Positions 39,631-52,100 of a stretch of 64,000 bases of DNA are shown here, in pieces. The notes below the pieces were generated by a model, which worked only from the letters and a program-made list of their open reading frames with translations, was not told where the DNA came from and did no database searches. The stretch spans positions 5,022,001 to 5,086,000 of the forward strand of contig NC_039481.1 of assembly GCF_003590095.1 (NCBI RefSeq), read 5' to 3'. Within the stretch, counting starts at the first letter, position 1, and each line of letters begins with the position of its first letter. Source of the stretch: Trichoplusia ni. Taxonomy: Eukaryota; Arthropoda; Insecta; Lepidoptera; Noctuidae. The translations under genes were made by a program, and so were the position numbers.

Positions 39631-40218
39631 CATATCGTAATCAAGTCACCGATGATAGGTTTATAAAAAACAACTTTCAACATTGTTAAAATATGTACTT
39701 ACAGCTTACTAAGTAGAAACTTTTAACTGAACCCAATACTCGTGAGCTCAGAATATAAAAATATAAATAATTATAAATTGGATTAGTAACAAACGACATG
39801 GCAGGCATGGGCACAACCAAACAAGTTAACATCCTACAAGAAAAATTGGCGTAATAGGGAGATGTACTAAACGATGAGACCTCCTAACTCTGCTATGGGA
39901 ATGCCCTTATCGAGAAAACATTGTACCCACAAAGTTATTTTCAGTCCCAGAAATTGATGAAATTTAATCACATTCAAAACAAACAAAAAATTACAAATAG
40001 TGAGCATTTTAATCATATTATTAACACATTTATTGACCAAGCTCTTTCTTTTATTTCCGTATTACAAATATTTAAATAATTAAATGTCGGTGACTTTATC
40101 CACGTCTGAAATTAAAACCTTCGCAGTTGTGAACGCAAGACGTCACTCTTTGCCGTTTAGAGTCCCGTCTCGCTTCCACACCTGCAACAGACTTACTTTT
40201 AACTTTAAGAGAGATGAT

Positions 40219-40249
40219 ACCAACCCTAGGTAAGATATGTAGGGTTGGT
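40219..40249. repeat. 10-base-stem hairpin
   Basis: accaacccta pairs with tagggttggt across 11 bases. It lies 110 bases before the Helitron. No function is implied. Confidence 0.5.
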
Positions 40250-40359
40250 TTTTGGCATGGTTAACGACAAGATCCAAAAACTAATCACGATAATTTGCAA
40301 GGAGACATCCCATACCCAACGACACACGATAAATAACATACAATTTTATACATGTATAC

Positions 40360-40635
40360 TCTATACTAATATATAAAGCTGAAGAGTTTGTTTGTTTGTT
40401 TGAACGCACTAATCTCAGGAACTACTGGTTCAAATTGAAAAAAAATGTGTTGAATAGACCATTCATCGAGGAAGGTTTTAGGCTATATACCATCACGCTG
40501 CGACTAATAGGAGCGAAGATACAATGTAAAATGTGGAAAAAAACGGAAAGTTATTTATCTTCGAGGGCTTCAGTTCAAAAATTCCTAACTTATACTTTTT
40601 CTAACCACGCGGACGAAGTCGCGAGCAACAGCTAG
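40360..40635 (+). mobile_element. Lep1-type non-autonomous Helitron
   Basis: The element begins TCTATACTAATATATAAAGC and runs through 'gtttgtttgtttgaacgcac' and 'taatctcaggaactactgg', phrases characteristic of lepidopteran Lep1-like Helitrons. It ends in ...gcaacagCTAG followed by T. TC at the 5' end and CTAG|T at the 3' end are the Helitron termini. There are no inverted repeats, as expected. The left flanking base is C rather than the expected A, perhaps a later mutation. An open frame inside it (40396-40635) is not a gene. Confidence 0.75.
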
Positions 40636-40939
40636 TTATCAATATACTTTATCTAACTAAATGTGTTATGCAATGTTCAGTATCCCATTTACATCAATAA
40701 AAGACAAAAACGCTGGATTTCGAATTAAATTAGTAGGTCGAAAATATGAATGTAGCCCAAATTACTTTTACATGTTTATAAGAAGGTTTAGGTTGTTTTT
40801 TAAATAAGCTGAATATCTGAGGCAACATAACCGATGAGGAAAACAAACCACAGTTGCGAAGGTGTGAATAATATGATCTCAAAAAACCATTAAAACTAAT
40901 ATTTACTTACACGTCATTTGAAATTGCTTAATCTCATAG

Positions 40940-40969
40940 AATTTAGGTGTCAATGTAGACACCTGAATT
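40940..40969. repeat. Short hairpin with one mismatch
   Basis: aatttaggtgtc pairs with gacacctgaatt apart from one position, across a 6-base loop. Confidence 0.45.
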
Positions 40970-42639
40970 AAAACAACACAGATATTTACTTACTTCATAC
41001 CACGAATAAATGCCAAGAACGTAGCAACGTGATATTTTAAATCACTCGACCTAATCTAGCGTACCAACGCCCGCCTACAATAAATGTTTAATCTTTTTAT
41101 TTGTCGCTGGCTGTGCAAAGTACCTACCTATTTTTGTACGTTATATGGCAGAGTTTATGTTCAAAACCCTTTAAAACTGTAGCACTCGCGGTTTAAATCT
41201 TTGATAAAAAAGATAATTTTGACGTGTAGGTTTCAGACAAAGAGTGATTGCGATCTCAGTATGTAAAAGGAAGCTGTGTAGGTGTGTTCTCAAAACCAGC
41301 CAAATCTTAATACTGCTTCGTTAGTTTTTGAACCATTTTCAAAGTTGATTAAGCATTGTATACCTATTTGACTACTGAAATAGTTCTTGAAAATTCATTG
41401 AAACCATTTCTTGATTGTTTTATAGATTCGTTCCACCTCAGTAGCTTTATATTCATCATTTTCGATCCTTCCGTTTAGGCGATATGAAGACAAACGGAAC
41501 GTGTAACACATACCGTCGAAATTTAAGAGAAACCAACAATAAAAAACATTATCATCTTTAAAATGTACTATGTCGTGTACTTAGGAGTATTTATACATAT
41601 ATGTCCATTTAAGTTGCACTAAATAATAATTTCGAATAAGCTAAGCTTAACAAGACTTGGGTCGCAACTTACGCCAATGACGCCAAAAATGTATTTTTAC
41701 TATTAAATTTATGTTTCTAGATTCTCGTATATGAAGTATTTCCAAACCCGACGAGTATAGGTACTGTAGGTAGGTCGTAAATATGAGCTTATATTAGCTC
41801 AGTAAAACAGTCTAGACCTATATCCCCCAGGTTAACACTTAATTTATAAAAATATAAGCACCTGCTTTAAATAACCGTTCTCCAGTAGACAGTATTTCAG
41901 GGCCCTAATTCCGCTATTACAATTGCCGATGAATTAATGGATATTGGATTAAAATGACACTATTCGTATTCTTCAAAGCATTTTGCCAACACGATAATTG
42001 GAAATTGAGCACGGGGCAGAATAATCACTGTCGGTACAATGAAGTCTGTTGCATTTAAGTATCTGCTAGAGCTATCTTTAATGATACTAGGCTGTATACA
42101 AATTTTGTTAAAAAAAATACATATTTGAAATAAGTTATTACTATCTTACATTGATTTTATGTCTTGTTGTCGTATAGGTAATGAATATTGCATAAAGATT
42201 TATCACGCTTCGGACAAGTTACTAGAGAAAGCATGTAAAATATCGAAATTTGCATGTATGATCATCGTAGTGCTAAAAGTCAAGTTTGTATGCAAAATCA
42301 CAACATGCATATTTGATAAATGACTCTGTAAATCAGTACGTGCAACATAGGCAAGTGTGTAACAACTTTTAGTGTTCGTTACGATGTAAGTAGGTATATG
42401 TGTAATATATTTCATGTCTATAAAACACTAAGATGTGGGTAGAATAAAATGTAGTAACAGTGTTAACAGTAAATTAGCAACACTGATAAATTGATGTATT
42501 TTTTTATTTATCCATGTGAAGAAAGCTTTTGCTTAGTTAACTACTAACTACTACTAAGGTGATTCCTCCCTAGGTTTACAACTTGTACGTGCTAGGCAGC
42601 TATAGCGCACTAGCACCTCCTAAACCGCAGAACTGTTCT
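40970..42639. other. AT-rich DNA upstream of misshapen
   Basis: No exon was recognised. Distal promoter or enhancer elements of misshapen may lie here but no specific site can be supported. Confidence 0.4.
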
Positions 42640-42676
42640 ACAAGAATACATGTTCTGCCAGAACATGTATTCTTGT
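42640..42676. repeat. Perfect 37-base palindrome upstream of misshapen
   Basis: An 18-base arm (acaagaatacatgttctg) is followed by a single C and then its exact reverse complement. The centre is at 42658. Pairing stops at both outer edges. It lies about 450 bases before the misshapen ATG. It could be a dimeric regulator site, a cruciform-prone repeat, or the remains of a foldback element. Confidence 0.75.
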
Positions 42677-42899
42677 TTCAGATATGGCACATAGATGTCG
42701 CTATTGTTCCATTTAAACCATTTGATTTCAGATGTTTTATGCATAATTTCTGAATTCTAATTTCGTTTAATTTTATGGTGATAAAATGTACAAATAATAG
42801 TCAAAACATTGAATATCGAAAAAAACTGTTGTTTTATGGCAACAATGACGTTTATTTATGTGTGTCAAAATTTGTTTTTGTTATAATCTGTCTTTACTT

Positions 42900-43126
42900 T
42901 TTTATTACTCTGGCATCCCTGCCGGGTGTGTGAGCGACGTACGAATTGTGTATCTGTAATTTACTTAATTTTAAGTGTAAACAATGAGTTTTACGAATTG
43001 TATAATCGTGTGATATAGTAAATTTTCTAATCTCATTGCCAATGTCATAATTTAGGTGTTTTATACGCTTTTTATATTGATGTGAGGTTCCCGTGCTTTG
43101 TCTTCGTGTGTGACAATATACTCAAA
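42900..43126 (+). promoter_or_regulatory. msn: Probable 5' untranslated region and promoter zone of misshapen
   Basis: The segment just upstream of the start codon is richer in CpG than the DNA before it (gccgggtgtgtgagcgacgt near 42920) and carries no in-frame extension of the coding sequence. No TATA box stands out. The exact transcription start, and any non-coding first exon further upstream, cannot be fixed from sequence alone. Confidence 0.35.
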
Positions 43127-46100
43127 ATGGCGCATCAACTAGCACCGTCTGTAAATTGTTCATTGGACGACATTGACCTCAGCGCACTAAAGGTAAACTT
43201 TAAAGCTATTCTATTCATATTATAAAGCCATCCTGAATGTCCAAAACGCAGGGGCACCCACAACTTTCAGAAAAAAAGTAATCAAAGGGCAATGATCTCA
43301 CAGGGCGTGATTCATAAGTGAAGGTTTACTTTGAAATGGCATATTATCCTTTTTATGCTATTTTATTTATACTTAGTGTCGTTTCAGGATCCTGCCGGTA
43401 TTTTTGAACTCATAGAAGTAGTCGGAAATGGCACATATGGACAAGTGTACAAGGTATGTACTACATTAAAATAAGGAGTTCAATAATAAACTACCTTGTA
43501 GAAACCTATATGTACATGCATTGATATATCATTAATTAAATAGATCGTTCATCCTTTTGCTCTAGACTCACTGTGCAACTCATGTCATGGTGTTAATAAA
43601 AATTAACTTAATAGGCTCCAATGAAAGCATTACAATTAAAGAGTACTGTCTATTAATGTCAATGAACTTCATTAGTATCCATCAGAGCTTTCAATATCAT
43701 AGAAGTACCTACTTATAGTTATACAAACATTTTTATGTTATCTTTTGACATTTGTTTTCTGCATTTATATTCTGTTTGGTAGGTAACTAATTAATTAATG
43801 TTATCATTAACATATCTCAAGGTTTTAATAAATTATGCTGTAGATTAATATGAAATGAAAATAATTAGACTGTAAGAATTTGTTATTATCAGAAATGAAG
43901 GTAGAAAATTAACAAATTCCACCTGAAATAAATTTTATATGAATATAATATTTTCTTTTATATATATTATTCAATGAATATTAGGATTGCAAGAAATATC
44001 TACTATGAAGGCTTAATGAGTATTAAAACATTCCAATATGCTAGACATCTAAAGCATCTGTTTCTATCTTTAATAATTTTAGTTTATGGCATATAAGTCA
44101 ATGTCATATATTCCAAACCATTTCACAGAGGGGGCTTAGAAAATGTAAAAAAGTATAAAATTTTAATTTCATAGGTATTCAATAACAATATTTTGTTTTA
44201 TTTTAGTTTTATTATTTTTTTATAATAATATTTTGACTAACTAAAGTAGAAAAATTACTTTAAAAGTATAAGTAATAATGAATTTTACTCATAGAGAAAG
44301 ATAATTCATGTATAATTAAGAAAATAAACTGGTAGACTTAATATAACTCAGTAGATGAATAATAAGGATAACCCTCAACATGCTTATGTGTATAATTAAT
44401 GGCATACATTACAACAAATCTTAATGCAAAACAAATGTTAAACATACATGTCAGATCTGTTGCATCTTAAACAAACTAACAAGAATAACTTTATTGTTTA
44501 CTCAGCTATAATAACAATGCTATGATTTAAGGGGCGTCACACAAAAACAGGCCAACTTGCCGCCATCAAAGTTATGGATGTCACACAAGATGAGGAGGAA
44601 GAGATAAAGCTTGAGATAAATGTGCTGAAAAAGTACTCTAATCACCGCAATATTGCCACATATTATGGAGCTTTTATCAAAAAGAGCCCGCCAGGGAAGG
44701 ATGACCAACTGTGGTTGGTCATGGAGTACTGTGGTGCAGGTATGAGTCACTACTTTAATCATTTTACTTGAAATTTCATGTGTAGAACAAATTATGGATA
44801 GCTTACTACATTCCTTTATTTTATCTATGTTGTTTTTTTAGGATCTGTGACAGATTTAGTGAAGTCCACAAAAGGGCAGTCATTAAAAGAAGAGTGGATT
44901 TCTTACATTTGTAGAGAAATTCTCAGAGGTCTCAGTTACTTACACTCCAATAAAGTTATTCATCGTGACATCAAAGGACAAAATGTCTTGCTTACAGACA
45001 ATGCTGAAGTTAAACTTGGTATGTATTACAAACATCTTCTTGATAAAACATTGTAATATTTACTTCAACATTTGTTGAATGTTGAATATGTAAGATTGCA
45101 GCCATTGTTCTTGCTATCTAATGTTCTCTATTTCCTTATACTGATGACCTACTAAACATATTATTTACTCTCTTTTTGTAATTTGTAGTGGATTTTGGAG
45201 TGTCTGCACAACTGGATAGGACTATAGGTAGACGAAACACATTTATCGGAACTCCTTACTGGATGGCGCCCGAAGTAATTGCGTGCGATGAAAACCCTGA
45301 TGCAACATACGATAATCGTTCTGACCTTTGGTCGCTCGGTATCACCGCTCTTGAAATGGCGGAAAGTCAACCGCCCCTTTGTGATCTTCATCCTATGAGA
45401 GCTCTCTTCCTCATTCCAAGGTGCCTATCACATACAGCATTTAATATAAAAATGAGTCAACTAATATGAGCAACATAATAACTTACTTAAATGATGAATT
45501 ACTTGTTATTGCAGAAACCCGCCGCCGCGTCTAAAGTCTAAGAAATGGGCTAAAAAATTTCATAGTTTCATCGAAACTGTTTTAGTGAAAGATTACCATC
45601 AACGGCCATACACTGAACAGCTTCTAAAACATGCATTTATAAGGTAAATTGGTTATTGTTATTTTCTGTAATCATAATAAATATAGAATCATGGATGGGT
45701 AATGATAAACTTGTTATTTTTGCTATAGAGATCAGCCTACTGAGAGACAAGTAAGGATACAACTGAAAGATCATATAGACAGGTGTAAGAAACGAAAGCA
45801 GGACAACTCTGTGCGAGAAGACTACAAGTATTCTGGCTCAGAGGGAGAGGAAGAAGAGAATGCTGTCGCGGGAGAGCCCTCGTCCATCGTACACAACGCA
45901 GCCGCACACCAGGGTGGGGACACCCTGCGACGTAACTTCCAGCAGATACAGGAAGGTCCCAGGTTGGTGCTATTGCCACTCACATATCTCATTGTATAAC
46001 ATATTGACTAGACTATAACTTTATAATTTGTGTAATAATCCAGACCCGCCGAAGCTCCGCAGCCTCAACCCCCGCCGAAACGTAACAAGCGCGATGAGCG

Positions 46101-49100
46101 TGAGGAAATCCCAGGTAAAATAACAAGCTAACTTAAGGCGCTCTCTTCATTAACTTTGTGACGTTAATTAACTTTGTATTGTTTGCTGCCACTCCAGAGC
46201 CTGGCCCGCCGGCAAGGCCTTCTATTCCGCAAAGACTGATCGTTGTACCGGACCCACAGGCACAACAGCCTAATAGATATAGGTAAATATGTTCTGTGCT
46301 TGATGTCGTAATTCATAGCCATGTTTTGTACCCTAAATGTTCTAACTCAATAGCAATTCTATTAATCCTTCTAACTATAAACAAAAACTAGAAAAATAAA
46401 ATCAAATATAAAGGCATAACAACAAATCCATAATTTATGAGCTGAAAAAGAAAAACAAACGTCCATGTTTTCGTTGTTCATTAGCTGATTTTGAATGATT
46501 TGAATTTCCTTACTTATTATAGGCCTCTTCCACCAACACCAAAGTCTTCGGGTTCTTCCAATAGTTCTGGGTCTAACAACGGAACTCCTCCGGCCAGCGG
46601 GCCTCAGCCTCCGCAACGTGGATCACATCACAATATGTTCAAACCTATGGTATGTGTGTACGCAAATAAGATAGTTAAGTCAGGAAATTTCCAGTCTCAT
46701 AAACTTGAAATTTCACGAATTCAAGTTTTAAGTTTGGTGTGTTATCATTATTATCTTCACAGGATACAAATATTTGTGACAAAGATTGCGATACCATCAC
46801 ATATCCTGACTATGACAATATTCTGCTAAATTGAATATAAGTGTGGTTTTTTACCTTTATTTTATTGGCTTTTTCTTTTTATTTTCATGTCACGCTGTTA
46901 TCTTTCTTTGCACAACTTTAAACTGCAACCGCAGATTCCAATGAGGAGGCCTGAGGTAGGTTTATATATGATTTGCATTTATTTTTTATGTATTATGTAG
47001 TTACGTCGGTCACAAGATACATAAAACATATTTATTATTTTTAGGATTTGGACAAGTTGGCTGCGCAACTTAACGAACTCGGCGTTGTATCGGGTAACGA
47101 ACCACCTAATCGACCACCACGTGCACCTACTAATGGACAAGGTATTTATTTTTATAGAACTAAGACCATATAAGTTTCTACCGTTCTGAACAGTATAGTA
47201 ACATCTAAAAATTTAACCCTTTTCATAACTTAGGACCACCAGTAGAAAGGAATCAACCTGAACCAGCTTTAGAAGACACCGATAGCGATTCCGACGCCGA
47301 AGAAAGTGGAGGACGAGTGCGCAATGACGGCACACTGCTAGCTAGCGACCCGCCGAAGCCACTGTAAGTGCTGAATCATTAACAAGTATTGACGATGCAT
47401 TTATACCTATCAGACAACATACTAATAATGAACCCGTTTTTTCTATATTTTTTTGCATTTACTTTTATTTTGTCCTATTTGGTTTGAACCTCCCCATCCT
47501 TTCGGTTTTGTTTGGCCTGGCAGTCCCGAGTTCTGTTACAGGCCGGGCCTGAGCGCGGTGTCAGAGGACGGCGGCGGCGGCGCAGGTGGCGGCGCGCCCA
47601 CGCGGCCGCTGCCGCCCACGCCCGACGACGACGACACGCACGCCGACCGCACGCTCGTCATGAAGAGGGTAAGTCACACGGTGCCAACCTCACATACGCC
47701 AGTCTTAACACAACACCATCCGATCATAAAAGCCTACTTCGAGTTCCATTACAATACTTTACATGGATTCAGGTCAAATGCAGCCCTTTTCTAATTAATA
47801 TTTTTAAATATCTTCAGCTACATCTGTAACATAATAATTCTTGTCATCACATTTGTGTCTACGAAATACCCGATGCAATAAAACGGCAGCTAGTTACATT
47901 ATGTTATTAATAACATCGTTTTTCGTGTTTTGGCAAAACATAATATGATTTATCAGCTGTTTTATACCAATTGGGCGTGGCATATGTGCTGTTGTGTGTG
48001 TTGCTTAATCAAAATAGCGAAGAATGGGCTCCCTATGTGATAGTTTTGAAATGTGATAAATTTGAAATTTTATTTTATTGAATGGTTTTCACGCCAATGT
48101 AAGATTAGTGAGCATTAATGCTAATCGTTTTATTTTTAAACCTATTCTTATTATTTATATGCACTTTTTGTATCGGACATGTTTGACACTCATCAGAGAG
48201 AGAATACTGAAAGCGATAAAAGGCAGTCTGACGTTGACGAAGCAGTCTTACTCAAGGATTGGGACTTTGCTCGATTTTTCCCGTCGAAGAATACTGAGAA
48301 AGAAGAAAAACAGGACAACTCAAAAGAGTCGGAACAAAAGCGAGCTCAGCTACAACGACAGTCGCGGTTAGAAATGGAAGATGCGTGGTCGAAATACAAA
48401 GCTATCGCCACTCCCCCTTCTCGACATAAACAGTTGTTTCAAAAGCCCAGCGAAAAGTCTACGCAGGACAAGTTAACTGATATTTTAAAATTTAAGAAAG
48501 AACCAGAATCTGATGCCAATTCTCCAAACCGTTTCTTCCGAGGGTTTCGAAGGGAGAATTCAGATCTATTCCCGCTGCCCAGTACACGTCACTCCGCTAT
48601 ATACTTTCCGAAGCATGAAAGTCCAGCAGGAGCCACTAAACAACTCAGATCGAGTGGCATTTTCAATAACTCTCGGAAACAAGTTATTAAACCGTCGATT
48701 GGAGAACCTATATTAACGGATTTTATTAAGACCAATGATAGTTTGAAAATGTCTGCTCAAGGGAACGCAAAGAAGGCAGAAAGACGAACTCCAGAGCGAA
48801 AAATTGTAACGAATCCTATTGATGCCCTCAAAAACGTTGCTGCACTTATCAGGCAAGACAGTGAGAGTAACGGACCTAGTCGACAAAGCAGCGTAAACAG
48901 TGACTCGCCAGCAACGAGCATTTGCTTTACCAGCAGTACTTCGTTTGAAAAAGCTGGGACACCGGACTTGACTGCCAATACTTTGGAGAACAAGGATAAT
49001 GCAAATGAGCCAAGCATGGTGAAGCCTCGCAGAGAAAAGACTGAATCCGATATTGTATTCCGCAGAAATTCTCAGTATAATCGGCATACAGAGCTTGTGA

Positions 49101-52100
49101 CAAGTTGTGGGCAGGAAGCGGTACTCGCTCAGGACCAGGTAAATTGCTCCCTGCTCAGGATAGTTTGATTAATATTTTATACTTACATTTGGTATGAGGG
49201 TTTGGTTTTTTAACATGGTTCGTACTAACATCTACGTATGTATGAAATGGACGCTTTTTTAAAAAGGAACTTGGATCTGTATGTAGATTGTAGTGGTTTT
49301 GGTTCTTAAAATAACAATATTTATCTAATTGTATGGGAATGGTGTACGGCTCTTGTATTTTATTAAATATACTACTAAAATTACCTAGCTCGTGTATTTA
49401 TGAAATGAGAAGGGTTTTGTGTTTCTATATTGCTCATACGTCTTACATTTTGGCGTGATAAGATTCTATCTAGTTATTAGACTGAATATAGTTTTAGTAC
49501 GCTTATTGTATGGGAAGACAAATGGTACGGATAGGTAGAGCATAAGCACTTAACTAAGTAGTGGACAAATTAAAACCATAGATTTCATATTATTTTCTCT
49601 TAACAGCTTCATCACCTAACATGTGTCACGCAACTCATAAACTAACCAAGTCTAAAACTTCATTGTCTACACGCGAATACCGTCTTCCTGCCAAGAAATG
49701 AACAAATGCAAAATTTATACGATATCCACATCAACACTCGAAAATTAACCAATTTAGGAATGCTGCCTAACGCCATGTCACAGAAGCTGGCAAGAAACAA
49801 TCATCAATTTGTGAATGTGTTTTACTACTGCATGTTTGGCTGTCGCTGTATGTCGAGCTCTGTTATTGTCCAATTTATTAATACTGCTATACATTTACAC
49901 AAGTTTGTTTTAAGTTTGAAATAAGTAAAAAGTAACATAAGTTTACTTGGTATTTATACAATAATGTAATATAATTATTTGTAAAGTTAGTGTTATTATA
50001 CTATAAATAACGCATTTTAAGTATATATTTCGTAATATTTTATAAAAGCCTGGTAATTAGTTGATCAAAATTTTAAGAACATTTTGTCTATTTTGTATTG
50101 TTAAATAATGATTTTGTTTGTATTGTTTGTGAGATAAAAGCATTATACGGGTGTTGACTTAATAACGTGTAATAGTATGATATTGAATGTAGGTTCGGTC
50201 GAGTGGTGCCAACGAAGGCAGCGGATCTCGCACTAGCTCTGTGCTACCCGACCTCCTGAGCCAGGCCGGCCAGCCCACCACGCCGCCGCGACATGACAAG
50301 TCAACTAGCGAAGAGGTAAGTCATTACGTTTGTTTCACAGTAATCTCTACAATGCGTAGACCTACCCATACATTATTTTGGACACATCTATAACATTATA
50401 ACATAATTGATGCGATTCAATGTACGCATATTAGCAATCCACTATTCAAGTTGGCCAAGTAGCCCCGACTTGCTTTTAGTGTGTTCCACTGGTGGCATTG
50501 TCATCATACGCCATACATAATAGACTTAGCTCACCGCATAGTAATGATGCCAATTCTAATAAATTATTACTTTTATGATGCGTGACATTTTCATCGTACA
50601 CGTGCTTAAAGGGTTAATTTACAATGGGATCTCTCGTAACATGCCATGATGATTTCATAATTAAAATAACCAAGGTGCTTCCAACGCTAGCCGCTTGACA
50701 TGCCCAACATATACCCAGTACTTTTAGATTGCCAAGTAAGTGAAACCATTATTGCAAAGTCAGGTAAACCATGAAAACATCAAATAATAGCCACTTGTAT
50801 CATGATAACTATTTGTACAAGTCAATGAAGCTGGACCGTTGGAAGCTCCTGATACGGATCATGACTGTGTGGTGTCTCAAGCTTTTGGTTTATCCTATTA
50901 ATGTGATAATGGTTGTCAATCATGCAAACATCCTGGAGCCACTGCGCGACCGGTTTGCAGACACCTGTTAACACTGCGTAAGTACGAAACGAATTGATGC
51001 AAGACGAAACGCTTTAAGGTTCTCATAGATTGTTGTTTGTTGAAAGTTAGATCTGTATCTTACATCTTCCTTGTATTTATGCATTTTCTAGGCTCTCAAA
51101 CGCTTTCATCATGTATGAAAATATTTTGTTGATCACCGAATGCAGATCGATATTGTTTCTTGAAGCTTTCTAAAGTAGTCCAGTTTACTGAAGGGCTTCT
51201 AAATAACAGTTATAACTACAGCAGAGGTCTTACGGGTCATTAATATTGCTATTATTTTACCAACTCGGCTGTCGGAATTTTCTTCTACAAAGTGGTCACT
51301 AATTATATTGTTTACATAACGGCAACATGTTACTGAAAGGAATAAAATAATGTTTAAGTGGCAATAAACGGAAGGCAATATTAACATTGATCATAATAAA
51401 ACATTTATTTGATAAAATTGGGCGACACAGAATTATAAAATGTTATAATGTCAGTATCACCTATTGCGTCGAATTCATATTTATGAATGTGCACAAATGA
51501 AGTTCATGCCTGATTTTTAACGTACCATTATCACATTTAATGTTATGGTCATGAATGTAGATAAAAGCCATTAAGCTAATAACTTTCCAATTATATTTGA
51601 ATTGACAACTAATCCACGGGAGGTGGCCTTATTTGACTAACATTCACTTATTAATTCAAATGGTTGATGCTGCGGCCAAATTAGCTGCTAAAATATATGG
51701 TTTTGATGTTATATTACACTTAATATAAGAATAGTAAGAGTAATATTTGTTGTTTTATCTGTTCCAGTATCGGCAAGCTATTGCCGGAGGCACTCCCCTA
51801 TCCCACCACCACCACCACCCCGCCCCCTCCTCGGTGCAGTCCACACCGTCCAAGTCTTTCGTGTCGGGCGCCGCATCTCCCCACCCTCTACAGCATTCAC
51901 CTTCAAATTCGTCCGTTGGATCCCAGCAACAATTCCTTTCCTTACAACAGAAGCAGCGTTCATTCCTCACGTTCGGGTTCGGCGCCGGCTCGACCGGCAG
52001 CGGCGGCGGCACCGGCGGCTCCGGCGGAAACGCTTCCCGCCGCGAGAGCCATGTCAATGTTAATGTTACTCCCACGGGGCACGACCTGTCCTCTGATACG

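Noticed and set aside
40396..40635. 79-codon plus frame
   Set aside because: Lies wholly inside the Lep1-type Helitron, which is non-coding.
47512..47829. 105-codon Arg-rich plus frame
   Set aside because: It is a shifted shadow of misshapen exon 14 extending into the intron.
48713..49087. 124-codon minus frame
   Set aside because: Antisense shadow of the large misshapen exon.
50771..50971. 66-codon frame in a misshapen intron, with a nearby acceptor and donor (17-base gap)
   Set aside because: The tiny candidate exon is not a multiple of three and no phase-consistent splice fits it.
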